The notes under the pieces were generated by a model. It did not search any database and was not told the DNA's origin. It saw only the letters and a program-made list of their open reading frames with translations. A stretch of DNA of 41,293 nt from Parcubacteria group bacterium RIFCSPLOWO2_01_FULL_48_18. GTDB lineage: Bacteria; Patescibacteriota; Minisyncoccia; UBA6257; WO2-01-48-18. This document shows positions 23,874 to 32,191 of the stretch, one piece after another. Made by a program: the position numbers and the translations under genes. How positions within the stretch are numbered: the first letter of the stretch is position 1; each line of letters begins with the position of its first letter. The DNA lies in assembly GCA_001824435.1 (NCBI GenBank), contig MHXH01000015.1:1-41293 (forward strand). Reading direction: 5' to 3'.

Positions 23874-25841
23874 TCATCTGCTGTTTTTGAGACGATTGAA
23901 TGTTCTTTTCGCTTTTTTTCCCACGCGATATGTCTCTGACCATAGCAATTCAAGCATATCCTTGAGCGTATACATGGTAACTCTGGCTATATTAAGCGAG
24001 GAGTGGTGTTTAAGCCGATACGGCACATCGAGAATTTCAACATCCTCGCGGTGGCTTAGGGCCCAGCGTAGCTGCATGGCCGTTTGACTGTGAAGAACAT
24101 GTTCCCATGGACGAGACGGAACGAATTCTGGAATAACCAGAATGATGGTGTCATCTCTCCATTGTTTGTCAAGCCTCTCAACATAGTTGATAAGCGGTTC
24201 TATGATATTTCGTTCAGGAGAGGGGAGGATGTCGAGCCGAACGCCCTCTCCATATTTTTTCCATAATTTTTTTACCACTTCTGTTTCTTCGGCGTCGATG
24301 GCAACATGCACCGCTTTAAGATGCGCAGGGCGGATATTTTTTGCCGCCTCGAGGCCTTTAATGGTTCCTTGGTGGACTCCGGAAACGAGAAGAATAACGG
24401 TCCGCTGGGGCAAGATTTTGGGATGAGGATTTTTGAGAAGAGAAAGCTGGCTGGAAACGGAACGATAATGAGCGTGAATGACGCGCATCAGGACAATAAG
24501 TAGAAAAAGCGAAGGGGGCACTATCCATGCGCCATTGGAAAATTTCGAAATGAATACGATGAACAGTACAATTCCGGTGGTGATAGCCCCAATGGCGCTA
24601 ATCGCTTTTTTTATTCGATAAGGCCCTTCGGGATGAAGACGAAGCTGTTCTTTCCAATGTTTTACCATGCCCCACTGGGCTAGCGTAAAGCCGATGAATA
24701 CGCCTACAGCATAAAGAGGAATAAGGCTATGCGTGTTAGCATCGAATGCGTAGATAAGTATTCCCGAGAGGATCGCCAGGGCGATAATGCCGTTTGCATA
24801 GACGAGGCGGGAGCCGAGCGTAAAAAATTGTCTCGGCAAATATCGCTCCTTTGCCAATATAGAACTTAACTTGGGAAGACCTGCAAATGGCGTATTGGCC
24901 GCGAGAAGCAAGATAAGCGCTGTGGAAGATTGTATCAAAAAGTAAAAAGCGCCTTCGCCGAATATATTTCTGCCAATTTGAGAAATGACTGTTTCTCCAG
25001 GCTGAGGAACTATGTGAAGCAAATACGCAAGTGCGCTAATGCCCGCAAAAATAATTGACAGAATAACTGCCATCCATATCAATATTTTATTTGCGTTATG
25101 CGCCTCCGGCGGTTTAAACGATTGAACTCCATCCGCGGTTGCTTCTAGGCCGGTCATTGCAGTACAGCCTGCAGCAAAAGCCCGGATGACGATGAAAGCC
25201 GAGGCTAGCCCTAAGCCTTCTTGCGGAACAAGACCGGATGCGGAAGGAGAAAGGCCGCCGCTAAAATATTTAAATGCGCCAACGCCAATCATGATGAAAA
25301 GAGAGCCGGTAAAGAGATACGGCGGTACGGTGAATAGCTTTCCTGACTCCCTGACTCCGCGCAGGTTCATAACCATAAGAAAAAAGATAACGCCGATGCC
25401 CATGGCGGTTTTGTAATCGAAAAATTGCGGAAATGCTGAGGTTATCGCGGCAACGCCAGCGCTCACGCTTACTGCGGCAGTGAGTATATAATCGAAAATC
25501 AATGATGCACCAACGAGAAGCGAGGGCAGTTCTCCTAAATGCTTTTTTGCGACTTCATATGCGCCTCCACCCATAGGATGTGAGTGGATAATCTGCCGAT
25601 ACGAAAGTACGGTAATAAAAATCAGTCCCGCGATTGCTATGGAAATCGGTAAAGAATAGAGTAAAAGTGAACTTCCGGCCAACACAAGCACCAGCAGTAT
25701 TTCCTCGGTCGCATATGCAGTGGACGATAGGCTGTCCGACGCAAAAATAGCCAATCCTTGAGGATTGGATAGGCGTTCATGCTTTACAGCAGTCGTCGGA
25801 AGCGTATTTCCGATCAGAAAATTTTTGAGTTTTTTGAACAA
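23874..25841 (-). CDS. KimA-like potassium importer (APC superfamily)
   Basis: 655 residues: twelve or so membrane helices over the first 430, then a cytoplasmic domain. The start, KHERLSNPQGLAIFASDSLSSTAYATEEIL-type sequence (key part FASDSLSSTAYATEE), the SYRQIIHSHPMGGGAYEVAK loop and FDYILTAAVSVSAGVAAITS are characteristic of KimA/YdaO, a proton-coupled K+ importer, rather than an amino-acid permease. The tail (TVILLVSGVHQGTIKGLEAA to VIPEFVPSRPWEHVLHSQ) resembles the nucleotide-binding-like domain of KimA, where c-di-AMP acts in Firmicutes. The start is TTG. The roughly 90-base leader has a small AAGGCA/TGCCTT hairpin but no recognisable c-di-AMP riboswitch. Confidence 0.87.
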   Translation of the reverse strand: MFKKLKNFLIGNTLPTTAVKHERLSNPQGLAIFASDSLSSTAYATEEILLVLVLAGSSLLLYSLPISIAIAGLIFITVLSYRQIIHSHPMGGGAYEVAKKHLGELPSLLVGASLIFDYILTAAVSVSAGVAAITSAFPQFFDYKTAMGIGVIFFLMVMNLRGVRESGKLFTVPPYLFTGSLFIMIGVGAFKYFSGGLSPSASGLVPQEGLGLASAFIVIRAFAAGCTAMTGLEATADGVQSFKPPEAHNANKILIWMAVILSIIFAGISALAYLLHIVPQPGETVISQIGRNIFGEGAFYFLIQSSTALILLLAANTPFAGLPKLSSILAKERYLPRQFFTLGSRLVYANGIIALAILSGILIYAFDANTHSLIPLYAVGVFIGFTLAQWGMVKHWKEQLRLHPEGPYRIKKAISAIGAITTGIVLFIVFISKFSNGAWIVPPSLFLLIVLMRVIHAHYRSVSSQLSLLKNPHPKILPQRTVILLVSGVHQGTIKGLEAAKNIRPAHLKAVHVAIDAEETEVVKKLWKKYGEGVRLDILPSPERNIIEPLINYVERLDKQWRDDTIILVIPEFVPSRPWEHVLHSQTAMQLRWALSHREDVEILDVPYRLKHHSSLNIARVTMYTLKDMLELLWSETYRVGKKAKRTFNRLKNSR

Positions 25842-25973
25842 ATATGGTTGTGAATATAAAACTGGTTTCCATTCAGTAGGAACGGGGGATATGGTGGAGC
25901 GTAAAAGGCATTTTTGCCTTGTGCCGGTATCGTATTTATTATATCATTGGCATAGTGGTAGATGTTAGCATGG

Positions 25974-26010
25974 GCAAAAAACCGCATTATTCTTACAAGA
26001 TTATGCGGTT
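25974..26010 (-). terminator. hairpin terminator, - strand
   Basis: AACCGCAT (26010-26003) pairs with ATGCGGTT (25987-25980) on the - strand, followed by six T's. It would stop leftward transcription before the importer promoter region. Confidence 0.6.
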
Positions 26011-26038
26011 CGCATTATAAATTTCTAGATCCTAATTT

Positions 26039-26083
26039 ATTGCCGGGTCGCCTGCCTGCGCAGGCAGGTCTAATGGTAGGACA
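26039..26083 (+). repeat. partial tRNA-Gln 5' copy split by an 18-base palindrome
   Basis: ATTGCCGGGTCG (26039-26050) and TCTAATGGTAGGACA (26069-26083) match the first part of the intact tRNA-Gln (26333-26344 and 26345-26359) at 26 of 27 bases. Between them is the perfect palindrome CCTGCCTGCGCAGGCAGG (26051-26068). The copy ends at the GIY-YIG start codon and lacks anticodon and T arms, so it cannot be a functional tRNA. Confidence 0.88.
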
Positions 26084-26084
26084 A

Positions 26085-26333
26085 ATGTGGTACGTATACT
26101 TGTTAAAAAGTAAAAGTGAAAGATGGTACTATGTTGGGAGTACCAATAGGTTACAGGATAGGTTTACCGAGCATAATAAAGGTTTTGTAAAATCTACCAA
26201 GCATTACCGTCCGTTTGACTTAGTTTTTACGAAGAAATTCGAATTAGAAAAAGACGCCAGAAATTATGAAAGAAAGATTAAAGGCCGTAGAATAGAAAAA
26301 GAGGCAATAATAAGAAAAATTGAAAATCAGTAA
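26085..26333 (+). CDS. GIY-YIG endonuclease domain protein
   Basis: 82 residues forming one GIY-YIG nuclease domain: WYVYLLKSKSERWYYVGST (the GIY and YIG strands), then RLQDRFTEHNKG with the catalytic Arg region, and the conserved Glu in FELEKDARNYERKIKG. This is the small single-domain (UPF0213/YhbQ-like) form; related proteins include structure-specific nucleases and domains of homing enzymes. The ATG at 26085 follows directly on the broken tRNA copy; the longer frame from 25962 would read through that copy. No good Shine-Dalgarno. Base composition is A+T-rich. Position between a partial and a complete tRNA-Gln suggests arrival by insertion or duplication at the tRNA. Confidence 0.87.
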   Translation: MWYVYLLKSKSERWYYVGSTNRLQDRFTEHNKGFVKSTKHYRPFDLVFTKKFELEKDARNYERKIKGRRIEKEAIIRKIENQ

Positions 26334-26334
26334 T

Positions 26335-26405
26335 TGCCGGGTCGTCTAATGGTCGGACAGCGGCCTTTGAAGCCGTTTATCGGGGTTCGAATCCCTGCCC
26401 GGCAG
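26335..26405 (+). tRNA. tRNA-Gln (anticodon TTG)
   Basis: Acceptor TGCCGGG pairs with CCCGGCA; D arm GTC-TAATGGTCG-GAC; anticodon arm GCGGC-CTTTGAA-GCCGT with anticodon TTG; T arm CGGGG-TTCGAAT-CCCTG. The discriminator is G and CCA is not encoded. It starts two bases after the GIY-YIG stop codon. A hairpin GAATTTTTC/GAAAAATTC (26410-26448) follows and may help end or process the transcript. Confidence 0.93.
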
Positions 26406-26409
26406 CCGC

Positions 26410-26470
26410 GAATTTTTCCCAAGAGCGAAGCGAGTGGCTGAAAAATTCAGCGTCCCGAGCGTAAGCGAGG
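26410..26470 (+). repeat. hairpin and GAGCGnAAGCGAG motifs after the tRNA
   Basis: GAATTTTTC (26410-26418) pairs with GAAAAATTC (26440-26448). Two similar motifs, GAGCGAAGCGAG (26423-26434) and GAGCGTAAGCGAG (26457-26469), occur here; they look like small dispersed REP-like sequences. Confidence 0.55.
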
Positions 26471-26535
26471 GAATAAGTGCGGAACATCGGAGCAACACGG
26501 GCTACCCCAATAAGAGTCGCCAAAAGTAAAGGATT

Positions 26536-26739
26536 ATGACCTACGGCTCTATAAAAGATCTTTCCTCCAAGCATTGCACCATGTGCCACGGGGATGGAGA
26601 TGGTTTTAAATGTCCGAAATGCGGATATACCACGTCCCATTTTGATCCTTCTCACTGGCAGAAATGCATAGAAGGAGCGATGATGCGCGTAAAATGCAGA
26701 AAATGCGGAGAAGCAGAAAATAATTGCACATGCGGATAA
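26536..26739 (+). CDS. small zinc-ribbon-like protein
   Basis: 67 residues with nine cysteines: pairs CTMC (14, 17), CPKC (26, 29) and CRKC (54, 57), plus Cys44, Cys64 and Cys66. The first two pairs can bind one zinc as a rubredoxin-like ribbon. It has no membrane segment, and AAAGGA precedes the ATG. The function is unknown: a nucleic-acid- or protein-binding role is typical of such ribbons. It lies alone between the tRNA and the convergent greA. Confidence 0.7.
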   Translation: MTYGSIKDLSSKHCTMCHGDGDGFKCPKCGYTTSHFDPSHWQKCIEGAMMRVKCRKCGEAENNCTCG

Positions 26740-26790
26740 TTTAACTGCTTTAGAGAACTCAGATGTTGGTGGGGGCAATCATATCCAGTA

Positions 26791-27294
26791 TCATTGGATT
26801 TCAAGGATGCGATACGTTCTAGAACCGCCCCCCGTTTGGATTACAAGGGTATCGCCTTTGCTGTGGTTTAATAGAGCTGCGCCGAGGGGCGATTGATACG
26901 AAATGCGTCCTTTGGCAGGATCGGTTTCGTGCGGGCCCAGGATTTGGAAAATCTTTTTCGCCCCGTTTACTTCAAGCACAACAGTGGAGCCAATCTGAAT
27001 CGTGCCCGAGGCGCCAGAGCCGAATTTGATTATCACCGCCCGTTTTATTTGGTTTTCGATATTCAAAATCTGCCAGTTCGTGCGGCGTAGGGTCGCTTTT
27101 GCAGTCTTATATTCATCATTTTCCGACCGGTCACCGTAGGCGGCTGTCCTTCTAGTTTCCTCAATGCGGTCGGGCAACGCGTGCTTCAAACGCGCAAGTT
27201 TTTCCCGCAGGCGGTTCAAACCCTCTTCCGTTATGTGAAATGGCTCGTAATCTTTGTTTCGTAGTTCATCCGATGGACGTTTAGACATTCGCAT
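26791..27294 (-). CDS. greA: transcription elongation factor GreA/GreB
   Basis: Factor that enters the RNA polymerase secondary channel and stimulates cleavage of backtracked RNA. 167 residues: an N-terminal coiled coil (about 20-90) with the acidic tip AAYGDRSENDEY (Asp55 and Glu58 correspond to the catalytic-tip acids), then the FKBP-like C-terminal domain (IGSTVVLEV, FQILGPHETDPAKGRISYQSP in part, LGAALLNHSKGDT). The N-terminus is about 15 residues longer than usual, and the internal Met of MSKRP could be the start. GreA or GreB cannot be separated by motif alone. Confidence 0.92.
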   Translation of the reverse strand: MRMSKRPSDELRNKDYEPFHITEEGLNRLREKLARLKHALPDRIEETRRTAAYGDRSENDEYKTAKATLRRTNWQILNIENQIKRAVIIKFGSGASGTIQIGSTVVLEVNGAKKIFQILGPHETDPAKGRISYQSPLGAALLNHSKGDTLVIQTGGGSRTYRILEIQ

Positions 27295-27529
27295 AGTTTG
27301 ATCATAACACAGTGTGGATTGTTGGCGCGTCTTTGTTTATAATTGCGGTAAGCATGGGTTTTTGTTTGGCAATGTCTAGAAAAAACACTCAAGCCCCTGC
27401 ATAGTTGCACCCGTCCGGAACTCGAACTGGAACAAAAAACAAGAAACGTAGGTTTTATCAGTCCTCCTTCGATATCGCTCAGGACGAATAGGCCGAGACG
27501 ATTCGATCGGATCCTCTGTAGCCAAATTC

Positions 27530-28543
27530 ATGGAATATTTACCTGAACGAAAACAAGAACATCAAGAAACCAAGAGGGTTTTCATTCGCTCTGAAATTGA
27601 ATCTGCTGACGGTACCAATAAGGAAATTGCCGTCAAGCTTGAAAAAGACGGTAAGCCGCGGGCATTGGCGTTTTTCGATATTGATGCCACTTTAGCGGAA
27701 TTGAGGTTTATTTACGACGGAGCGATCAAAGAGTTATTTCCAAATGTTGATCCTCGAGAAATCACAGAAACGTTCCGTGCGGGTTGGGGTTTGGGCAATT
27801 CATTTCGTGAGTTCGATCGAATGCAATGTATTTATGAAGGGGGCAAAGAGAGTTGGCGAGACGCTGAAGTCTACGTAAGGGAAAGACTTAAAGAACATCA
27901 AGAAGAAATAGACAGTTTGGGCACGCCCGCTCACGAACAAGCGGATTTATATCGTAAACGTTTTGCGGAAATAGTGGCCCGACGAGCCGATAAATTTTTT
28001 GAAGAAAATCCGGAGCAATTCGAGGCAGCTAAAGTTAAACCAATTTTTCGTTTAGCCGAATTGTACCATCGTCTCGGCATTCCCATGGTTCTGATGACAG
28101 CCAATGAAAATATTGCTGCCCGAAAAATAGCGAAATATCTCGGCCTTTCAGACCTTTTTATAGATATTGCGGCCGATGAAACAATGGAGGGCGGCGGTAA
28201 AGAGAAAGCGATGGAATATCTTATGAATCGTCTTCGAGAAAAAGGCATTGAAATACCAAAGGATCGTATTATTATTGTCGGCGATTCCCTTCGCGGAGAT
28301 ATTGGCAGCGGAACGAAACTGAAGGAGCACCATGTTTCTGGTCAAAGGGGCATCCTAGTAATTAAGGATGAGGAGGTTTTAGCGGAATTGAATGCACAAA
28401 TCGCGAATTCCCCCGACCTCCAACGCGTTGTTTCAGAAATCGACACCGAAGCTCTGCTTGTAGACAAAGTCCCTCTTGATAGTCGCGGTGACCCAATTTT
28501 AAGTAGCAAGTATCGCAGTCAGTTCCTTAGAAAATTACCATGA
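27530..28543 (+). CDS. HAD-superfamily phosphatase
   Basis: 337 residues. HAD motifs: I in LAFFDIDATLAE (nucleophile Asp50, acid/base Asp52), II in MVLMTANEN, III Lys in GGGKEKAMEYL and IV in IIIVGDSLRGDIGSG. A helical cap of about 100 residues lies between motifs I and II. The first 45 residues (MEYLPERKQEHQETK...) are a charged extension. The stop overlaps the start of the choline-kinase-like gene (ATGA), so the two are co-translated and may act on the same phosphorylated compound. The substrate is unknown. The upstream 230 bases hold no gene but include a TCCTCCTTCGATATCGCTC repeat-like motif. Confidence 0.87.
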   Translation: MEYLPERKQEHQETKRVFIRSEIESADGTNKEIAVKLEKDGKPRALAFFDIDATLAELRFIYDGAIKELFPNVDPREITETFRAGWGLGNSFREFDRMQCIYEGGKESWRDAEVYVRERLKEHQEEIDSLGTPAHEQADLYRKRFAEIVARRADKFFEENPEQFEAAKVKPIFRLAELYHRLGIPMVLMTANENIAARKIAKYLGLSDLFIDIAADETMEGGGKEKAMEYLMNRLREKGIEIPKDRIIIVGDSLRGDIGSGTKLKEHHVSGQRGILVIKDEEVLAELNAQIANSPDLQRVVSEIDTEALLVDKVPLDSRGDPILSSKYRSQFLRKLP

Positions 28544-29415
28544 AACAGTATGTTGTTGCGTTAAAAACCCTCCCTATTTGGAAAGGCAGAAAAATTAAAA
28601 TATCCCCTCTTAAAGGGGGTATGACCAATCATAATTATCTTGTGAAAATGGGGAAGAAAATTTACGTCGCCCGTTTTGCGCCGGATACTCTTAAATACCT
28701 TGAACTTAGCCGCCCGAAAGAAATTTACAATTACCGAATTGCCTTCTCTCTTGGTTTAGGTGCAAGAATTACCGCCTACTACCCGCGACAGCGGCTTTTA
28801 ATTATCGAGTATCTGCCCGGGAAAATATTGACGCCCAAAAAAGCAAAAACACTCTTAAGGATCAAAAAAATTGCCCACCTGCTCCGTTCCCTCCATCGAG
28901 GACCGAAACTCAAGGGTAATCTCAGTTCTTTTGATCGGATCCGCCGCTATATTTCTTTCGCTGAAAGAAGAAGAATAAGGCTTCCTAAAGATATAAATTT
29001 GCATCTTGAAACCCTCACAAAAATAGAAGAAAGACTGGAAGCTGGCCGCAAAACCACGCCCTGTCACCTTGATTTGATGCTTGAAAATATTTTAGAAACA
29101 CCTTCCGGTAAACTAAAATTGTTGGATTGGGAATATTCCGGAAATGCCGATCCCCGCTATGACTTGGCAATGTTTTCGATAAAAGCAAGCCTGGATTTGA
29201 AGAAAGACGAATTTTTGGTAAAGGTTTATCTTGGCAAAAACGAACCCCGTTTTTACGAAGCGATGCAAATTATGAAAGCGGTAGTTTACTTTGCTGAAGG
29301 AGCCTATGGCTTGATTCAACTTGCGATATCCAAAAAGAAGGGTATTGATTATAAGAAATATGCGGACGAAAATATTGGAGAATTTAAAAGAATTTCCCTA
29401 TTTTATGATTTTTGA
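28540..29415 (+). CDS. choline/ethanolamine kinase-like phosphotransferase
   Basis: APH-fold kinase of 291 residues resembling LicA-type choline kinases: KGGMTNHNYLV (nucleotide loop), LLIIEYLPGK (hinge), the catalytic TPCHLDLMLENIL with Asp and Asn, and the metal-binding LLDWEYSGNADPRYDLAMF. It should use ATP to phosphorylate a small alcohol, probably choline or ethanolamine, though aminoglycoside-like substrates share the fold. Basic and Lys-rich, A+T-rich composition. No cytidylyltransferase (LicC) or transferase (LicD) is adjacent, so a complete phosphocholine-decoration pathway is not shown here. Confidence 0.87.
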   Translation: MKQYVVALKTLPIWKGRKIKISPLKGGMTNHNYLVKMGKKIYVARFAPDTLKYLELSRPKEIYNYRIAFSLGLGARITAYYPRQRLLIIEYLPGKILTPKKAKTLLRIKKIAHLLRSLHRGPKLKGNLSSFDRIRRYISFAERRRIRLPKDINLHLETLTKIEERLEAGRKTTPCHLDLMLENILETPSGKLKLLDWEYSGNADPRYDLAMFSIKASLDLKKDEFLVKVYLGKNEPRFYEAMQIMKAVVYFAEGAYGLIQLAISKKKGIDYKKYADENIGEFKRISLFYDF

Positions 29416-29465
29416 GTCCAAGCCCGGCAGCACTTCGGCAAGCTCAGTGCAAGCCAACTCGTGAT

Positions 29466-29513
29466 AGGCCATTCGGCTCTGAGAGCCTCAGGCCATTCGG
29501 CTCTGAGAGCCTC
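29466..29513 (+). repeat. 24-base direct tandem repeat, two copies
   Basis: Two exact adjacent copies (29466-29489 and 29490-29513) beginning AGGCCATTCGGCTCTGAG. Further on, GTTCAGACCCTGAGGGTC and GTTCAGGGTCTGAGACCC (about 29529-29570) form another pair of related hairpin units. No gene in 29416-29669. Confidence 0.9.
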
Positions 29514-29669
29514 AGGCTCGATGAGTCGTTCAGACCCTGAGGGTCTTCCCGTTCAGGGTCTGAGACCCTTCAGGGTCGAATGACAGATTCGATGAGCTCG
29601 ATGAATTATCCCGCTCGAGACGCGCCACTTACATAAGTTAGTGGAAGCGATATAATTGTCAAACTATAC

Positions 29670-30113
29670 ATGACAGAGCATAAGAAAAGTTCAGCAGTAG
29701 TGATTTTTAACGACAGGGGCGAATTGGCTCTTCAATTGCGTGCAGTGCATGATGACTCGTTTCCATCGCACTGGGATTTTGCAGCGGGTGGTGGAATTGA
29801 TGAGGGCGAGGAAGAAAAACAGTCAGCTGAACGGGAGGTGCACGAAGAGCTTGGTGTTGAAGTAGATGCGCAATTTATAACTCGCAAGCATTATACCTAT
29901 CAGGCCTGGAAGCCAGGCGTTACCCGAGAAACTGATCTTTGGATATACAAAGTCCAACACAATGGTCCATTCGCGCCGGACCTGGGGGAAGTTGAAAAGA
30001 TACAGTTTTTCGGGCCAGAAGAAATTAAAAAAATGATGGAGTCTGGCACTAAATTTCACCCTGAGTTTGTACTGACGTGGAACGACGGGATTGTCGCCAA
30101 GGCATTGGAATAG
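29670..30113 (+). CDS. NUDIX hydrolase
   Basis: 147 residues. The Nudix box GX5EX7REUXEEXGU is complete: GGIDEGEEE, then SAEREVHEELGVEV, which binds Mg2+ for hydrolysis of a nucleoside diphosphate-linked compound. Surrounding sequence (AVVIFNDRGELALQLRA, SHWDFAAGG, FFGPEEIKKMM) resembles the isopentenyl-diphosphate-isomerase-like/YfcD group of Nudix proteins, but the substrate is not certain. No Shine-Dalgarno is obvious before the ATG; it stands alone. Confidence 0.9.
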   Translation: MTEHKKSSAVVIFNDRGELALQLRAVHDDSFPSHWDFAAGGGIDEGEEEKQSAEREVHEELGVEVDAQFITRKHYTYQAWKPGVTRETDLWIYKVQHNGPFAPDLGEVEKIQFFGPEEIKKMMESGTKFHPEFVLTWNDGIVAKALE

Positions 30114-30220
30114 GATGCACACGAGACACGCCAGCCGGTTAATATAAAATTGAGATAACCCATTAAGCAGAGCATAACCCTTTACGGTTCTGGTTCTGGA
30201 AAGCGAACCGATCGTCAAAT

Positions 30221-31459
30221 ATGAATAATCGGAAAAATGTATTTCTCTGGATTTCATACGATTTCGCCAATTCAATAGTGTCGATAGTGTTTTTTCTTTA
30301 CTTTTCACAGTGGATTGTTATAGATCGCGGCGTAGCAGATATATGGTTTAACTTAACGTTTACAATCTCTGCTGTCCTGCTCTTATTCACCGTGCCGACG
30401 ACCGGCGTTCTCTTGGACAAATATTGGCGGCGTATTGCGGGACTCCGATACACGACAATCGGCACGGCAGTGTTTTACGGGCTATGCGCGATATTTGCAG
30501 TTACGGGGAACAATGTTTCGGCTCTGGTTACTTTTACGCTGGGTCTTTATTTTTATCTCCTATCTTTCACTTTTTATACCCCGCTTATTAATGATATTTC
30601 CTTGCTATCGGAACGGGGGAAAATATCGGGATATGGGATTGCCGCGAACTATATGGGGCAAATCGCCGGGCTTATTTTAGTTCTGCCCTTTGCAAACGGA
30701 AGTATAAACTTTTTCAGTAGTTCTCCGAGGGCGGAAACTCTCTTGCCGTCCGTTTTTGTTTTTCTTCTGTTCGCGCTGCCGACGATTCTATTTTTTAAAG
30801 AACCAAAAAAAGAGCGTATATCTTTTTCCCCGCGAAAAGAGATAAAAGCATCTTTATATGACACAAAAAACTTGCTTGCATACCCAAGCATTCCAGCCTT
30901 CCTCGCCGCTTATTTTCTCTTTAATGACGCAATCCTTACCGCCGCAAATAATTTTCCCATATTCTTAGAGCAAGTTTGGCAAATATCAGATACAACCAAA
31001 ACTTATATATTGTTAGGAATTCTTGCAACCTCGGCTGTCGGCGGCATAATTTCCGGGTTTGTAGCAGACCGCTTCGGCCACAAAAGAACGCTTGCGTTCA
31101 TTCTGTCAGGATGGATTTTAATACTTCCTTTTGTCGCACTTCTTCAAAACTATCACCTGTTTCTTGTTGCGGTTACTGTGATGGGCCTCTGGTTTGGCGC
31201 GAACTGGACCGTTTCCCGATCGGTTATGAGTTATCTGGCGCCGAAAAATAATCACAATTTAGCGTTTGCCTACTTCGGTCTCGTAGAAAGGGCATCCTCT
31301 TTTGTTGGGCCTATTGTCTGGGGACTCATCGCTACAAATTTGCTCTCGCTGGGAGCTGGCAGGTACAGACTTGCCGCAACCGCTCTTACATTATTTATTG
31401 TCTTTGGTCTTGTCGCTCTTGCGCGCGTCCATAGCGATAAAGTGGAAATGGTTTCGTAA
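30221..31459 (+). CDS. MFS transporter, UMF1/Atg22-like
   Basis: 412 residues, about 12 membrane helices. The first helix ISYDFANSIVSIVFFLYFSQW matches the Y-D-x-A-N-S start of the UMF1/Atg22 branch of the major facilitator superfamily. The second half has SAVGGIISGFVADRFGHKR, an MFS loop motif between helices 8 and 9. Substrates in this branch are mostly unknown; Atg22 exports amino acids from the yeast vacuole. It precedes a methyltransferase gene by 35 bases on the same strand. Confidence 0.87.
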   Translation: MNNRKNVFLWISYDFANSIVSIVFFLYFSQWIVIDRGVADIWFNLTFTISAVLLLFTVPTTGVLLDKYWRRIAGLRYTTIGTAVFYGLCAIFAVTGNNVSALVTFTLGLYFYLLSFTFYTPLINDISLLSERGKISGYGIAANYMGQIAGLILVLPFANGSINFFSSSPRAETLLPSVFVFLLFALPTILFFKEPKKERISFSPRKEIKASLYDTKNLLAYPSIPAFLAAYFLFNDAILTAANNFPIFLEQVWQISDTTKTYILLGILATSAVGGIISGFVADRFGHKRTLAFILSGWILILPFVALLQNYHLFLVAVTVMGLWFGANWTVSRSVMSYLAPKNNHNLAFAYFGLVERASSFVGPIVWGLIATNLLSLGAGRYRLAATALTLFIVFGLVALARVHSDKVEMVS

Positions 31460-31494
31460 GGGTAGGTTCGAATTCAGAGGTATATAATAATGTT

Positions 31495-32160
31495 ATGAAA
31501 GATAAATTCTTCGAAGGGGCTGATTTTAAGGGGAAATTTAAAGCGCTTATCCCCGAATACTATCCGGCTGAATATCGAAGGTATATCAAAGAAGAAAAAA
31601 CGCTTCTGCAAAGGAAGGTTCGGGGAGCAAACAGGGTTCTGGAAGCGGGTGTCGGTATCGGCAGATTAATTCCTTATCTTGCGCCATCGGTTAAAAAATT
31701 CGTCGGGGTTGATAATGCCACGTTAATGCTTGGAGAAGCTCGGCGTATCGCTGGTCATTATAAAAATGTCCGAATCAAAAAGTTAAGCTTGGAAACTCTT
31801 GCCTCTCATTTTCCCGGCCATTATTTCGATTATAGTCTTTGTGCTTGGAACACGCTTGGCAACGTGAAAGACGAAGCGAAGGTTTTAAAAAATCTGGGGA
31901 AGATAACCAAGCGAAGTATTTTCATAACAGTTTATCTTAAGGGAACCCTAAAAGAGCGAGAAAATTGGTACAGGACCGTTGGTATTAAACTGAAGAAAGT
32001 TGACGAAAAGAATGAGGTCTTCTATTCATACAGCGGTCTAAAATCAAAATCGTATAGCAAGGAAGATATAAAGAAGATCGCGGTACGATCGGGACTGAAA
32101 ATAAAGCAATTCAAGGTCCTCGGTGGAGTAATATTATGGGCGGAAATGGTCTCCGGATAG
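31495..32160 (+). CDS. class I SAM-dependent methyltransferase
   Basis: 221 residues. The SAM-binding motif I is VLEAGVGIGRLIPYL (Gly-rich loop E-x-G-x-G-x-G), followed by KKFVGVDNATLML (motif II with Asp) and DYSLCAWNTLGNV (motif IV). The C-terminal part is Lys-rich and probably shapes the substrate site. The substrate is unknown. It lies 31 bases before a second methyltransferase gene and the two may be co-transcribed. Confidence 0.85.
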   Translation: MKDKFFEGADFKGKFKALIPEYYPAEYRRYIKEEKTLLQRKVRGANRVLEAGVGIGRLIPYLAPSVKKFVGVDNATLMLGEARRIAGHYKNVRIKKLSLETLASHFPGHYFDYSLCAWNTLGNVKDEAKVLKNLGKITKRSIFITVYLKGTLKERENWYRTVGIKLKKVDEKNEVFYSYSGLKSKSYSKEDIKKIAVRSGLKIKQFKVLGGVILWAEMVSG

Positions 32161-32191
32161 TCCGTCCGAGGAGCATCAATTCGTTAAATCG

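Noticed and set aside
25842-25960. c-di-AMP (ydaO) riboswitch before the KimA-like gene
   Set aside because: The leader is about 90 bases and lacks the conserved blocks of that riboswitch; only one small hairpin is visible.
29422-29431. GCCCGGCAGC, identical to the tRNA-Gln 3' end, as a distal attachment site
   Set aside because: Ten GC-rich bases can match by chance, no integrase gene is present, and the T-arm sequence does not extend the match.
29416-29669. CRISPR array from the direct repeats
   Set aside because: The 24-base copies are directly adjacent with no spacers, and there are no cas genes.
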